A stretch of DNA of 64,000 bases from DATBGZ01 sp963803115 (GCA_963803115.1 CAWDLN010000006.1:390168-454167), one strand, 5' to 3'; counted from the first letter of the stretch, positions 8,242-17,042 are shown. Program-made: numbers and translations. The notes: generated from the sequence alone by a model not told the origin.

Positions 8242-8622
8242 TCAGCACACCTGGGCAGGAAGCCTTGGCGCTGGGACAAGCGCCCGCGGTACGCCGAGGC
8301 GGTCCTCGAGGCGGCGGACGTCGACCCGACCGCCGGCCCGCTCGGAGAGGTCATCCCAGCCCGTCTCGAGCAGTCGTAGCCGCTCGGACTCGGTGAAGCC
8401 GCCCCAGACGCCGTACGGCTCCCGCGCGGCGAGTGCGTGCGAGGCGCACTCGGCCCGTACGGGACACGAACGGCAAATCGACTTCGCTGCGATCTCCCTG
8501 CGGAGGCGGGAGGCCCCCCGCTCGCCGTCGGGGTGGAAGAACTGTCCACTGTCCCGACCCCGGCACGCACCGTTGCGCTGCCACTCCCAGACGTCGGCCG
8601 ATGGCCCGGGCAACCTGCTCAT
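8242..8622 (-). CDS. whiB3: WhiB-family iron-sulfur regulator (WhiB3/WhiD type)
   Basis: A 126-residue WhiB-like protein. The four Fe-S cysteines are C20, C50, C53 and C59 (C-x29-C-x2-C-x5-C), followed by the GVWGG turn (71-75) and a basic C-terminal region. The N-terminal LPGPSADVWEWQ and FFHPDGERG are characteristic of the WhiB3/WhiD subgroup, redox-sensitive partners of the principal sigma factor. The ATG at 8622 was preferred over 8694 because it gives the family start MSRLPGPSAD and has GGGAGG upstream. It is divergent from the bldM-like gene, the arrangement known for whiD-bldM in Streptomyces. Confidence 0.93.
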   Translation of the reverse strand: MSRLPGPSADVWEWQRNGACRGRDSGQFFHPDGERGASRLRREIAAKSICRSCPVRAECASHALAAREPYGVWGGFTESERLRLLETGWDDLSERAGGRVDVRRLEDRLGVPRALVPAPRLPAQVC

Positions 8623-8774
8623 GTTCACACTGCCTCGCCTCCCGCGCGGACGGACGGCGCACACGTGCTGAACGTACTCTCCTCGTCTGGACAAGTGAAC
8701 AGACCAACCTTCGCGAAAGTGCCCATCGGGCGAGCTTCGACATGGTTCCCTTTCGTGTAGAAAGGTAGGTCACG

Positions 8775-9509
8775 GTGCAATCAGTCCTGGTTTGCGTTCA
8801 CAGCCCACTGGCGGAGCAGGCGGTCTCCAACGCGGCGGCCCAGCTGGGGCTCGCCGATGTCGTCTCCACCGCGGTGAGCGGTGCCGACGCGCTCGCCCGA
8901 GTAGCGAAGTCTCCGGCCGACGTCCTCCTGGTCGATACGGCTTCAGTCCGGCCGGACACGGTCGGCTTCACGCGTCGGGTCCTCGAATCCTCGCCCGGGG
9001 CGATTGTCGTGTTCCTCGGCCCCGAGGAGTCCACGGTTGCCCGGGGAGCAGTGGCGGCCGGCGCGCGCGGCCTGATTCGCGGCGGTGAGCGCGAGGACCT
9101 GGTCGCGTCCGTCGCGAAGGCCCTGATGCTGCTGTTGCGGGGATCTCAGCTCAACGGTTTCGAGATCGGCCCGACCCAGGTGCCGTTGCAGAGGTCGGAG
9201 TCGGAAGAGTCCGACGACTCACCCGATGGATCAGACGCGGAGTCCGTAGGCATGGAGTCCGGCGGAGGACCGGTCGGCGCCTCGGGCATGGCGACCGTCG
9301 ATGGAGTACGGCGGCTGGCCCTGACCGAGCGGGAACTTCAGGTGCTGCGGGGCATGGCGGACGGCAAGAGCAACGCCGAGATCGGTCGGGAGCTCTTCGT
9401 CTCCGAGGACACCGTTAAGACCCACGCGCGGCGGTTGTTCCGCAAACTCGGGGCCCGCGATCGCGCCCATGCCGTGGCCGCGGCCTTCCGGGCCGGCTTG
9501 GTGCGTTGA
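8775..9509 (+). CDS. bldM: BldM-like orphan response regulator with atypical receiver
   Basis: A 244-residue regulator with an N-terminal receiver-like domain (1-125), an acidic Ser/Glu/Asp-rich linker (about 140-170) and a C-terminal LuxR-type HTH containing SNAEIGRELFVSEDTVKTHA, nearly identical to BldM as I remember it. The receiver keeps an Asp at the phospho-site (LLVD54) but has VCVHS where the acidic pair belongs and Arg in place of the conserved Lys, so normal phosphorylation is doubtful. GTG 8775 follows AAAGGTAGG. Divergence from whiB3 and closeness to guaB agree with the BldM assignment. In Streptomyces BldM controls aerial development genes. Confidence 0.85.
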   Translation: MQSVLVCVHSPLAEQAVSNAAAQLGLADVVSTAVSGADALARVAKSPADVLLVDTASVRPDTVGFTRRVLESSPGAIVVFLGPEESTVARGAVAAGARGLIRGGEREDLVASVAKALMLLLRGSQLNGFEIGPTQVPLQRSESEESDDSPDGSDAESVGMESGGGPVGASGMATVDGVRRLALTERELQVLRGMADGKSNAEIGRELFVSEDTVKTHARRLFRKLGARDRAHAVAAAFRAGLVR

Positions 9510-9526
9510 CCCGGGCTTGATCACCG

Positions 9527-9575
9527 GGTACGGGCGCACGTGCCGGCGAGCGCCGCCGGCGCCACCGACCGTACC
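9527..9575 (+). terminator. Compound hairpin after the bldM-like gene
   Basis: An outer stem GGTACGG (9527-9533) with CCGTACC (9569-9575) encloses an inner stem GCCGGCG (9542-9548) with CGCCGGC (9554-9560). It starts 17 bp past the stop codon. The rest of the gap to 9729 holds no gene I can support. Confidence 0.55.
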
Positions 9576-9729
9576 GGGAGATCATCGATGAACGTCACCG
9601 GGCGCGACTCGAGCGGGGTGTCGTGGCGAGCCGGGGACCGGTGATCATACCGGACGAAAGCAACCTCACGGGGCGGGTCGGCCAACAGCTCCGCTGCCGG
9701 GCGAGCGTAAGGAGCGCCACTATCGCGCG

Positions 9730-10119
9730 CTAGGGCTTCTCGTCCTCGTCGATCAGGGTGTCGTGAACGCCGTCGGTGTAGCCGCGGGCGTAGTCCCAGC
9801 TGACGTAGTGATCGGGGTCCGGATCGAAGGCCGGCTCGTGCACCCGCGGCCGGCCGGAGTCAAGTAGGTGACGGAGATTGGCCCGCATCAGCGCCCAGTC
9901 GAAGTAGTGCGGCTCGCGGCAGTCCTCACAGTCGATCACCAGCCCCCGGATGCCGGCCGGCCCCAACAACGCCTCATAGACCTCGAGATCGGCGAGGTCC
10001 TCCTCGACGTCGGTGCGGTCGTCCTCGCTCAGCGCCTCGGCCTCATCGTCGGTTTCGTCGAGATCGCCCGACGGGTCAACGGGGTCGTCGCGGAACGGGT
10101 CCAGCGGCTCTTCATGCAC
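9730..10119 (-). CDS. DUF5319 family acidic protein
   Basis: A 129-residue, very acidic protein (VHEEPLDPFRDDP start, DETDDEAEALSEDD segment). Its conserved core includes RGLVIDCEDCREPHYFDW and YARGYTDGVHD, the signature of actinobacterial DUF5319 (Rv3412 type). The CEDC pair could bind metal, but nothing is proven. GTG 10119 was preferred over a longer frame starting at 10176, since the longer version adds only basic low-complexity residues. It is divergent from guaB, the same neighbourhood as in mycobacteria. Confidence 0.85.
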   Translation of the reverse strand: MHEEPLDPFRDDPVDPSGDLDETDDEAEALSEDDRTDVEEDLADLEVYEALLGPAGIRGLVIDCEDCREPHYFDWALMRANLRHLLDSGRPRVHEPAFDPDPDHYVSWDYARGYTDGVHDTLIDEDEKP

Positions 10120-10278
10120 GGTTCCACCGTATCGCTGCCGCCTGCCCCGCGTGTTGCGGCGCTCGGGCCCCGACAAATTTGATCAAGCGTCTGTAGCGAG
10201 TCTCTCACCGACGACCGCCGATGCTCCTGGCTAGGATGGCTGCAACGCCGGGATCGCCCTCGACGATCGGGGATTGAC

Positions 10279-11754
10279 GTGGAATTGCCGCTCGGGCTCA
10301 CCTTCGACGACGTGCTTCTGCTGCCGGCTGAGTCCAACGTGGTACCCAACGAGGTGGCGACCGCGACCCGGCTCTCGCGCCGGATAACGCTCAACGTGCC
10401 GTTGGTGTCCAGCGCGATGGACACCGTGACCGAGGCCCGGATGGCGATCGCGATGGCGCGGCAGGGCGGCATCGGGGTGCTGCATCGCAATCTCTCCATC
10501 GAGGACCAGGCGCTCCAGGTCGACCTCGTGAAGCGGTCCGAGGCCGGCATGGTGACCAACCCGATCACGTGCTCACCCGAGGACACACTCCGACACGTCG
10601 ACGCGCTATGCGCCAAGTATCGGATCTCAGGTGTACCGGTGATCGACGCCGCCGGGCTCCTCGTCGGGATCGTCACCAACCGGGACATGCGTTTCGTGAC
10701 TGACAACACGCTGCTCGTGCGCGATCTCATGACGCCGATGCCACTCGTGACTGCCCCGGTCGGCGTCGGCACCGAGATGGCGCTCGATCTGCTGCGCCGG
10801 CACAAGGTGGAGAAACTGCCGATCGTGACCGACGCCGGACGGCTGGCCGGGCTGATCACCGTGAAGGACTTCGCCAAGAGCGTGCAATACCCGAACGCGA
10901 CCAAGGACGCCGCCGGCCGGCTCCGGGTGGCGGCCGCCGTCGGCGTCGGCGAGGAGTCATACAAGCGGGCCCGCACGCTTGTCGAGGTGGGGGTCGACGC
11001 GATCGTGGTCGACTCGGCTCACGGGCACAGCCGCAACGTTCTGGAGATGGTGGCCCGGCTCAAGGCCGAGGTGCCCGACATCGACATCGTGGGCGGCAAC
11101 ATCGCCACCTTCGACGGAGCCAAGGCGATGGTCGATGCGGGTGCCGATGCTGTGAAGGTGGGCGTTGGCCCAGGCTCGATCTGCACCACCCGAGTCGTGG
11201 CCGGGGTCGGCGTGCCACAGGTGACGGCAATCATGGACGCCTCGCGGGCGTGCAAGCCGGCCGGCGTGCCGGTGATCGGCGACGGCGGCATGCAGTACTC
11301 CGGCGACATCGCGAAGGCGATCGTCGCGGGGGCCGAGACCGTCATGCTGGGCTCGTTGCTGGCCGGCTGTGAAGAAAGCCCCGGTGAGCTGATCTTCATC
11401 AACGGCAAGCAGTTCAAGTCGTACCGCGGCATGGGTTCGTTGGGCGCGATGGTCTCCCGCGGGGAGGGTCGGTCGTACTCGAAGGACCGCTACTCCCAGG
11501 AGGACGTGCTATCTGACGACAAGCTCGTGCCGCAGGGCATCGAGGGCCAGGTGCCCTACCGCGGTCAGCTCGCGGCCGTGGCGCACCAGCTCGTCGGCGG
11601 GCTGCGCGCCGCGATGGGCTTCGTCGGCGCCGCGACCGTCATGGAACTGCAGGAGCGCGGCCAGCTGGTACGGATCACCGCGGCCGGGCTGAATGAGAGC
11701 CACCCGCATGACATCCAGATGACGGTCGAGGCGCCCAACTACCACGCCCGTTGA
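10279..11754 (+). CDS. guaB: IMP dehydrogenase GuaB
   Basis: A 491-residue inosine-5'-monophosphate dehydrogenase, which oxidises IMP to XMP with NAD in GMP synthesis. The TIM-barrel start LTFDDVLLLPAES is followed by two CBS domains (about 95-215), the catalytic loop GSICTTRV with Cys302, and the flap region with KSYRGMGSLGAM. The length is normal. GTG 10279 has GGGGA just upstream. A TAGGAT -10-like box lies at 10232-10237. The next gene, guaB3, starts 24 bp after this stop with its own strong ribosome-binding site, and guaA lies 7 kb further on. Confidence 0.97.
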   Translation: MELPLGLTFDDVLLLPAESNVVPNEVATATRLSRRITLNVPLVSSAMDTVTEARMAIAMARQGGIGVLHRNLSIEDQALQVDLVKRSEAGMVTNPITCSPEDTLRHVDALCAKYRISGVPVIDAAGLLVGIVTNRDMRFVTDNTLLVRDLMTPMPLVTAPVGVGTEMALDLLRRHKVEKLPIVTDAGRLAGLITVKDFAKSVQYPNATKDAAGRLRVAAAVGVGEESYKRARTLVEVGVDAIVVDSAHGHSRNVLEMVARLKAEVPDIDIVGGNIATFDGAKAMVDAGADAVKVGVGPGSICTTRVVAGVGVPQVTAIMDASRACKPAGVPVIGDGGMQYSGDIAKAIVAGAETVMLGSLLAGCEESPGELIFINGKQFKSYRGMGSLGAMVSRGEGRSYSKDRYSQEDVLSDDKLVPQGIEGQVPYRGQLAAVAHQLVGGLRAAMGFVGAATVMELQERGQLVRITAAGLNESHPHDIQMTVEAPNYHAR

Positions 11755-11777
11755 GGGTCCCCAAAGGAGGGTTCGCC

Positions 11778-12899
11778 GTGCGTGACGTGGTCGAGATTGG
11801 CATGGGAAAGACAGCCCAGCGCGGATATCACCTGAACAACATCGCGATCGTGCCAAGCCGGCGCACCCGCGACGTGGACGACGTGTCCACCGCTTGGCAG
11901 CTCGACGCGTACCAGTTCAAGATTCCGTGCGTCGCGCATCCCAGCGATGCCATCATGAGCCCCTCCTCGGCCGCCCTGCTCGGCGGGCTGGGCGGCCTGG
12001 GAACGCTCAATGTGGAGGGACTGTGGTGCCGCTACGACGACCCGGTCAAGGTGCTCGAGTCGCTGGCGATGCTCGACGACGAAGGCGTGAGCGCCACGCG
12101 GCGGCTGCAGGAGGCCTACGCCGAGCCGATCAAGCCGGAGCTGATCGCCGACCGGGTACGGTCCATTCGCGACAGTGGGGTCACCGTGGCGGTCCGGGTG
12201 TCGCCGCAGCACACTTTGAAGCTGGCTCCGGTGATCCTCGACGCGGGTGTGGACATACTGATCATTCAGGGCACGATCGTCTCGGCCGAGCACGTGTCGA
12301 CGAACGAGGAACCACTCAACCTCAAGGAGTTCATCGCCGACCTTGACCTGCCGGTCATCGCGGGCGGCTGTACGGACTACAAAACCGCGCTGCACCTGAT
12401 GCGCACCGGCGCGGCTGGTGTGATCGTCGGTATCGGCGCCGACGCGTGGTCTACGACGGACATGGTGTTGGGCATCAGGGTTCCGATGGCGACCGCGATC
12501 GCCGACGCCGCAGCGGCGCGCCGGGACTATCTCGACGAGACCGGCGGCCGGTACGTGCACCTCATCGCCGATGGTGACGTGAACACCAGCGGCGACATCG
12601 CCAAGGCGCTCGGTTGCGGCGCGGACGCGGTGATGCTTGGCGAGCCACTCTCACGCTGCACGGAGGCACCGGCCGCCGGAGCCTGGTGGCATTCGGTCGC
12701 CAGCCACCCCAAGCTGCCCCGAGGCTCATTCGGCATGGCTGAGTCGCCGCTCGGATCGTTGGAGAGCGTCCTCTTTGGACCGAGTGATGACGCCGATGGC
12801 AGCATGAACCTCTTCGGCGGTTTGAAGCGAGCCATGGCGAAGTGCGGCTATCGCGACCTGAAGGAGTTCCAGAAGGTCGGCCTCGTCTTAGACCGCTAG
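11778..12899 (+). CDS. guaB3: GuaB3 family IMP-dehydrogenase-related protein
   Basis: A 373-residue protein of the GuaB3 family, a CBS-less IMP-dehydrogenase relative found beside guaB in actinobacteria. It begins MRDVVEIGMGKTAQRGYHL and has the family segments DVDDVSTAW and LIIQGTIVSAEHVS. GTG 11778 is 7 bp after AAAGGAGGG (11762-11770). An upstream TTG at 11751 overlapping guaB is possible but lacks such a site. The role is unsettled; related proteins have been proposed to act as GMP reductases. Co-transcription with guaB is likely. Confidence 0.93.
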   Translation: MRDVVEIGMGKTAQRGYHLNNIAIVPSRRTRDVDDVSTAWQLDAYQFKIPCVAHPSDAIMSPSSAALLGGLGGLGTLNVEGLWCRYDDPVKVLESLAMLDDEGVSATRRLQEAYAEPIKPELIADRVRSIRDSGVTVAVRVSPQHTLKLAPVILDAGVDILIIQGTIVSAEHVSTNEEPLNLKEFIADLDLPVIAGGCTDYKTALHLMRTGAAGVIVGIGADAWSTTDMVLGIRVPMATAIADAAAARRDYLDETGGRYVHLIADGDVNTSGDIAKALGCGADAVMLGEPLSRCTEAPAAGAWWHSVASHPKLPRGSFGMAESPLGSLESVLFGPSDDADGSMNLFGGLKRAMAKCGYRDLKEFQKVGLVLDR

Positions 12900-13000
12900 G
12901 TACAGCTTCGACCGGTAAGTGCTCCACGTCGCCCGGGCGGATTACTGTGGGAGCGCCTGTCGCGCTGGCGGCAGTGAGGTTTGGCGCGGGGAGGCACAGC

Positions 13001-14464
13001 ATGATCGGGTCTGGCGGCAGAAGACGGCCTTGGTTCGGGGTCATTGCGGCTGCCGTCGCGGTCAGCGTCGCGGCTGGCTGCACGAGCAGCCCGGAACCCG
13101 CGCCGAGCCCGAGCCCTACCGCAGCCCCGTCCAATGGCCCATTCGCACCCGGCGCCGACGGGCTGGGCGACCGCTACTACCCGAAGGCCGGCAACGGCGG
13201 CTACGACGTCGGCAACTACGACCTCGATGTGACCTACGATCCGGCGACCAAAGAGCTGACCGGCGTCGCGACGATTACGGCGAGCGCGGCCACCAACCTG
13301 ACGTCATTCAACCTCGACTTCACTGGGCTCAAGACCAATTCGGTGACGGTCAACGATGCGCCCGCCCCGGCGGACCAGCACTCCGACGGCGAACTCGTCG
13401 TGACGCCGGCCGCGAACATCGCCACCGGTACGACGTTCACCACCGTGATCTCCTACGGAGGCGTGCCGGCGGGCTTCTCCGACCCCGCCCTGGGTCAGAC
13501 GGGCTTCCTCAGTACGGCAGAGGGTGCGATCGCCATCGGCGAGCCCGAGGTGGCGTCGTCTTGGTTCCCGGTGAACGACCACCCACGGGACAAGGCGACA
13601 TACACCATCAAGATCACCGTGCCGACCGCGCTCTCCGCCCTCTCCAATGGAGTGCTGCAGAGCAAGCAGGCCTCGGCCAAGGCGGGATTCACGACGTGGA
13701 CCTGGCGGGAATCGTCCCCGATGGCCTCGTACCTGGCGACGATGGTCGTCGGCAACTACCGCGTCCAGGAGAGCACCCACGACGGCAAGCCCGTCGTACT
13801 GGCCGTGCACACATCACTGAGTACGGCGATCGACACCGAATTGGCCAAGACCCCCGCTGCGATCGACTTTCTCGTGTCCACGTTCGGCCCGTACCCGTTC
13901 GACGCGATGGGCGGCATCGTGATCAACGATCAGCGGGTGAGCTTCGCCTTGGAGAACCAGACCCGGCCGATCTACTCAGCGGCGTTCTTTACGCCGGGAC
14001 GGGACAGCTCGCGGGTGATCGTGCACGAGCTCGCGCATCAGTGGTTCGGCGATAGTGTCGCGGTCAACGAGTGGAACGAAATCTGGCTCAATGAGGGCTT
14101 CGCGACGTACGCGGAGTGGCTCTGGCAGGAGCACAACGGCACGTCGACCGCGCAGCGCATTTTCGACCAGTACTACGGCAACACCTCTTCGCCGATGTGG
14201 TCCGTGCCGCCTGGCGCCCCGGGCAAGGATCAGTTGTTCAGCCAGTCGGTCTACATCCGCGGTGGGATGACCCTGCACGCGCTGAGGGTCAGTGTCGGCG
14301 ACCAGGCGTTCTTCAAGATCCTGCAGACCTGGGCGGCCCAGAAGAAGGACGGAAACGGCACGTCAGCGGAGTTCATCGCGCTGGCAAAGCAGATCTCCGG
14401 CAAGAACCTCGACGAGCTCTTCAACGACTGGCTCTACGGCAAGGACCGCCCGCCTCGGCCGTAG
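13001..14464 (+). CDS. M1-family zinc aminopeptidase, lipoprotein
   Basis: A 487-residue M1 metallopeptidase exported as a lipoprotein: the signal peptide ends in AAGC (Cys27) and is followed by a Pro/Ser/Ala linker. The domain order is an N-terminal beta domain, then the gluzincin catalytic domain with HELAHQ (His342, Glu343, His346) and Glu365 in NEGFATYAE. FALENQ stands where M1 enzymes have the exopeptidase GxMEN-type motif, so substrate recognition may differ slightly. There is no long C-terminal ARM domain, as is usual for short bacterial M1 enzymes. GGGGAGG precedes the ATG. It is a single gene following guaB3. Confidence 0.93.
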   Translation: MIGSGGRRRPWFGVIAAAVAVSVAAGCTSSPEPAPSPSPTAAPSNGPFAPGADGLGDRYYPKAGNGGYDVGNYDLDVTYDPATKELTGVATITASAATNLTSFNLDFTGLKTNSVTVNDAPAPADQHSDGELVVTPAANIATGTTFTTVISYGGVPAGFSDPALGQTGFLSTAEGAIAIGEPEVASSWFPVNDHPRDKATYTIKITVPTALSALSNGVLQSKQASAKAGFTTWTWRESSPMASYLATMVVGNYRVQESTHDGKPVVLAVHTSLSTAIDTELAKTPAAIDFLVSTFGPYPFDAMGGIVINDQRVSFALENQTRPIYSAAFFTPGRDSSRVIVHELAHQWFGDSVAVNEWNEIWLNEGFATYAEWLWQEHNGTSTAQRIFDQYYGNTSSPMWSVPPGAPGKDQLFSQSVYIRGGMTLHALRVSVGDQAFFKILQTWAAQKKDGNGTSAEFIALAKQISGKNLDELFNDWLYGKDRPPRP

Positions 14465-14468
14465 CCGA

Positions 14469-14489
14469 TGTAGAACATCTTGTTCTACA
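14469..14489 (+). promoter_or_regulatory. Palindromic operator of the toxin-antitoxin operon
   Basis: TGTAGAACA, TCT, TGTTCTACA: a perfect 9-bp inverted repeat ending 9 bp before the antitoxin start codon. Toxin-antitoxin operons are usually autorepressed through such a site, so this is the likely binding site of the antitoxin/complex. Confidence 0.75.
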
Positions 14490-14498
14490 ATCGCTGCC

Positions 14499-14777
14499 AT
14501 GGATCGGATCGGTGTGCGCGAACTCAACCAACACACAAGTCAGGTGCTCGCTCGGGTCGTTGGTGGAGAAACCATCGAGATCACCGAGCGCGGGCGGCCC
14601 GTGGCCCGGCTGGTTCCAGTGAACGACGACTTGCCCGCACTGTCGCGGCTCGTCGCCTCGGGCCGTGCTGTCGCCCCGACCAACACCGGTCCGGTTCCGC
14701 TGCCGCCGGTGCTCGGCGATCCGGCGATCGACACCGCAGCCACCGTCGCTGATGCACGAGACGAAGAGCGCTGGTGA
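14499..14777 (+). CDS. vapB: Phd/YefM-type antitoxin
   Basis: A 92-residue antitoxin. The N-terminal half (IGVRELNQHTSQVLARV, then IEITERGRPVARLVP) is the Phd/YefM DNA-binding fold. The C-terminal half (Pro-rich, ending DARDEERW) would wrap and inhibit the toxin. The palindrome at 14469-14489 immediately upstream is its probable operator. The stop overlaps the toxin start by 4 bp (GTGA), the usual coupling that keeps antitoxin in excess. Confidence 0.92.
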   Translation: MDRIGVRELNQHTSQVLARVVGGETIEITERGRPVARLVPVNDDLPALSRLVASGRAVAPTNTGPVPLPPVLGDPAIDTAATVADARDEERW

Positions 14778-15193
14778 TCTATCTCGACTCGGCCGCGATC
14801 GTCAAGCTCGTGCGGCAAGAGGACCACACTAAGGACCTCGTCAACTGGCTCAACTCCCATAACGAGGTGCCGTTGGTCGCGTCGTCGTTGGTAGAAGTCG
14901 AAGTACCTCGGGCTATGCGCCGGGCGGCGGTGCAAGGACTGGTTGGCGTCCCGGCGGTCCTCGGGCGCCTGTTCCGTGTTGAAATCGACGCGACCGTCCG
15001 GGCCACAGCTGCCGCGTTCACCGAACCAACACTGCGCACGCTCGACGCCATTCACCTCGCGACCGCGCAGATTCTGACGACCGAAGCCGGCGTGAAACTG
15101 ACCGCATTCGTCACCTACGACCAACGCCTCCTCGCCGCAGCGACCGCCGTTGGTCTGCCGACGGCGGCGCCCGGACTCTCACCGTCCTCTTAA
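14774..15193 (+). CDS. vapC: VapC-type PIN-domain ribonuclease toxin
   Basis: A 139-residue PIN-domain protein, predicted Mg-dependent RNase and toxin partner of the preceding gene. The acidic active-site residues are visible: Asp5 (MIYLDSAAIVK), Glu41/Glu43 (SLVEVEV), Asp91 (LDAIHLATA) and Asp116 (TYDQRL). Length is typical. The GTG start overlaps the antitoxin stop. VapC toxins commonly cut tRNA or rRNA, but this target cannot be read from sequence. Confidence 0.92.
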   Translation: MIYLDSAAIVKLVRQEDHTKDLVNWLNSHNEVPLVASSLVEVEVPRAMRRAAVQGLVGVPAVLGRLFRVEIDATVRATAAAFTEPTLRTLDAIHLATAQILTTEAGVKLTAFVTYDQRLLAAATAVGLPTAAPGLSPSS

Positions 15194-15237
15194 CGTTGGC
15201 TCATCGTCGGCTCACCGGCGTCGCCGATGGTGAGCCA

Positions 15238-15738
15238 ATGACCGATGTGGTTGTTGCCACGCCGACAAAGCCGGTCCCCGCCGAGGGTCCCGTCGCGACG
15301 GGTGGCGCGCTTGACGTCGTGTACGTGCTGGGCCTGATGCAGGTGGCGTTCATTGCGCTGGCGGCCATCGGCGAACAGCTGCTCATGGGCGGCAATCCGG
15401 CGTACCTGGTCCTACCGCTGGCTAAGATCGTATTGATGCTGGTCTTTGTCACCAAGGCGCTGCGGCGACGCCGGTCGGCGCTGCGCGGACTGGTAGTGCT
15501 GCAGTGGGTCACGTTGGTCGGGTTCGGGCTACAGCTGGTCGCCGGGCTGCTGCCGGGGGTGGACTTCACGGTCAATCTGGTCGGTCTGCTCACGAACCTC
15601 GTGCTTCCGCTCGCGGTGATCTGGCTCTGCCGACCCGAACTGCGCGCGTTGAAGGCGGCCAAGAGGTCCGTCCGCGTCTATCCCGTGCCGCAGGACCCTT
15701 ACGCGCCAATCGATCCGACGACGGAGTTGCCGCGATGA
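15238..15738 (+). CDS. Small membrane protein coupled to the next gene
   Basis: A 166-residue protein with four predicted membrane helices (about residues 25-48, 55-73, 80-105, 110-130) and a short basic tail ending in PIDPTTELPR. I do not recognise the family. The ATG at 15238 was preferred over a TTG at 15196. Its stop overlaps the next start by 4 bp (ATGA), so the two membrane proteins are probably made together. An enzymatic role looks unlikely; it may be a partner or accessory of the downstream His-rich protein. Confidence 0.65.
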   Translation: MTDVVVATPTKPVPAEGPVATGGALDVVYVLGLMQVAFIALAAIGEQLLMGGNPAYLVLPLAKIVLMLVFVTKALRRRRSALRGLVVLQWVTLVGFGLQLVAGLLPGVDFTVNLVGLLTNLVLPLAVIWLCRPELRALKAAKRSVRVYPVPQDPYAPIDPTTELPR

Positions 15739-16994
15739 ATCCCGTTGAGACGTTCACCGTTGGAATCTCTCCGATGCATCTTCCGGCGCTCATCGCCGCG
15801 ATGCTGCTACCCGTAGTGGTGCTTATGGTGCGGCGGTTGCGGGCACCGGTGATCCCGGCGGCGGGCGGCGCGACGCCGGGAGCGGCGGCCGTACCGAAGT
15901 ATTCGCCGGGTCCGGTACGGATGTGGGCGGCGTGGCTGCTCGGGATCGCGGCCGCCGTACATCTGGCACTTCCATTGGGGCACTTCGATGGACCCTTGTT
16001 GACCATCGCCTTCGTCGGCAGCGGTGCGGCATACGCGTGGCTGGCACTTCGGGCGTACGAGGGTCGTACCTGGAGGTTGTGGTCGGCGCTGCTCGTGGTC
16101 GCGACCTTGGTCGCCTACCTCGTGGTCTCCGGCACTGGCGGTGAGGAGCCGGACCAGGTTGGGATAGCGACCGCGTTGGTGGAGCTCGTCGCGCTCGGGC
16201 TCTGCCTCGTACCGATCCGCGAGCCGGCGAGGCCAAGGCGGTTCAAGCGTTTCGCGGGCTCGGCCGCGACCGTGGCCGCGACGTTTGTCCTAGGCACCGC
16301 CGTCTGGATCAGTTCGTTTGCGGCGCACGCGGCGACCGACCGCGACGTCTCGGCCGGACCGCAGGCCGCAGGCGCGACGCTCGGACACAACGACGACCAC
16401 GAACACGCGCACGACCACGCGGCCCGGGCTCAGGCCGGCATCATCATGCGTCCGCAGGCCGACCACCACCCGACCGTCGAACAGGTGGCCGCTGCACAGG
16501 AACTTGCCGACGCGACGAAGGCCGCGATGGTCCGCTACGCCCACCTCGACGACGCGATCGCGGCCGGTTTCACATTGCCCGGTCAGAAGGAAGGCACCGA
16601 CGTCCACATGGAGAACAAGGCGTTCAAGGCCGACGGGCGGGTGCTCGACCCTGAACGCCCAGAGACGTTGGTCTATGCGATATCCGGCGGGCGCGCGACC
16701 CTGCTCGGCGTGGTGTTCGTGATGGAGAAGGCCGGAGTGCCGGCGCCCCAGCCCGGTGGGCCGATCACCCGCTGGCACGCGCACAACATCTGCCTCACGG
16801 CGCTACCGCCCGGGTTCGGCATCGTGTCCCCCTTCGGCAGCTGCCCCGCGTTGTCGATCAGCCTGACGACGCCCGAGATGATGCACGTGTGGATCGTGGA
16901 CAACCCTGGTGGCTCCTTTGCCGAGGGCCTGGACAAGGAGTGGGTCCGCGCATATCACAGCGAACACGGTCTGCCGTTCACGGCCGCCGCCTAG
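15735..16994 (+). CDS. Membrane protein with His-rich linker and conserved extracytoplasmic domain
   Basis: A 419-residue protein. Residues ~1-200 contain six to seven hydrophobic segments. A stretch at about 215-235 is packed with His and Asp/Glu (HNDDHEHAHDHAA). The last 170 residues are soluble, with LDPERPETLVY, TRWHAHNICLTA and a cysteine in FGSCPALSI. The His-rich linker and the HxH in WHAHNICL suggest metal binding, most plausibly copper or zinc, but this is inference. I recognise the C-terminal domain as a recurring actinobacterial module without a function I can name. It is translated with the preceding gene. Confidence 0.7.
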   Translation: MNPVETFTVGISPMHLPALIAAMLLPVVVLMVRRLRAPVIPAAGGATPGAAAVPKYSPGPVRMWAAWLLGIAAAVHLALPLGHFDGPLLTIAFVGSGAAYAWLALRAYEGRTWRLWSALLVVATLVAYLVVSGTGGEEPDQVGIATALVELVALGLCLVPIREPARPRRFKRFAGSAATVAATFVLGTAVWISSFAAHAATDRDVSAGPQAAGATLGHNDDHEHAHDHAARAQAGIIMRPQADHHPTVEQVAAAQELADATKAAMVRYAHLDDAIAAGFTLPGQKEGTDVHMENKAFKADGRVLDPERPETLVYAISGGRATLLGVVFVMEKAGVPAPQPGGPITRWHAHNICLTALPPGFGIVSPFGSCPALSISLTTPEMMHVWIVDNPGGSFAEGLDKEWVRAYHSEHGLPFTAAA

Positions 16995-17042
16995 GAGCGC
17001 GTCGGGCGAGCGAGCGAGTCTGCGCGCGACGCGGGTTGGAAC

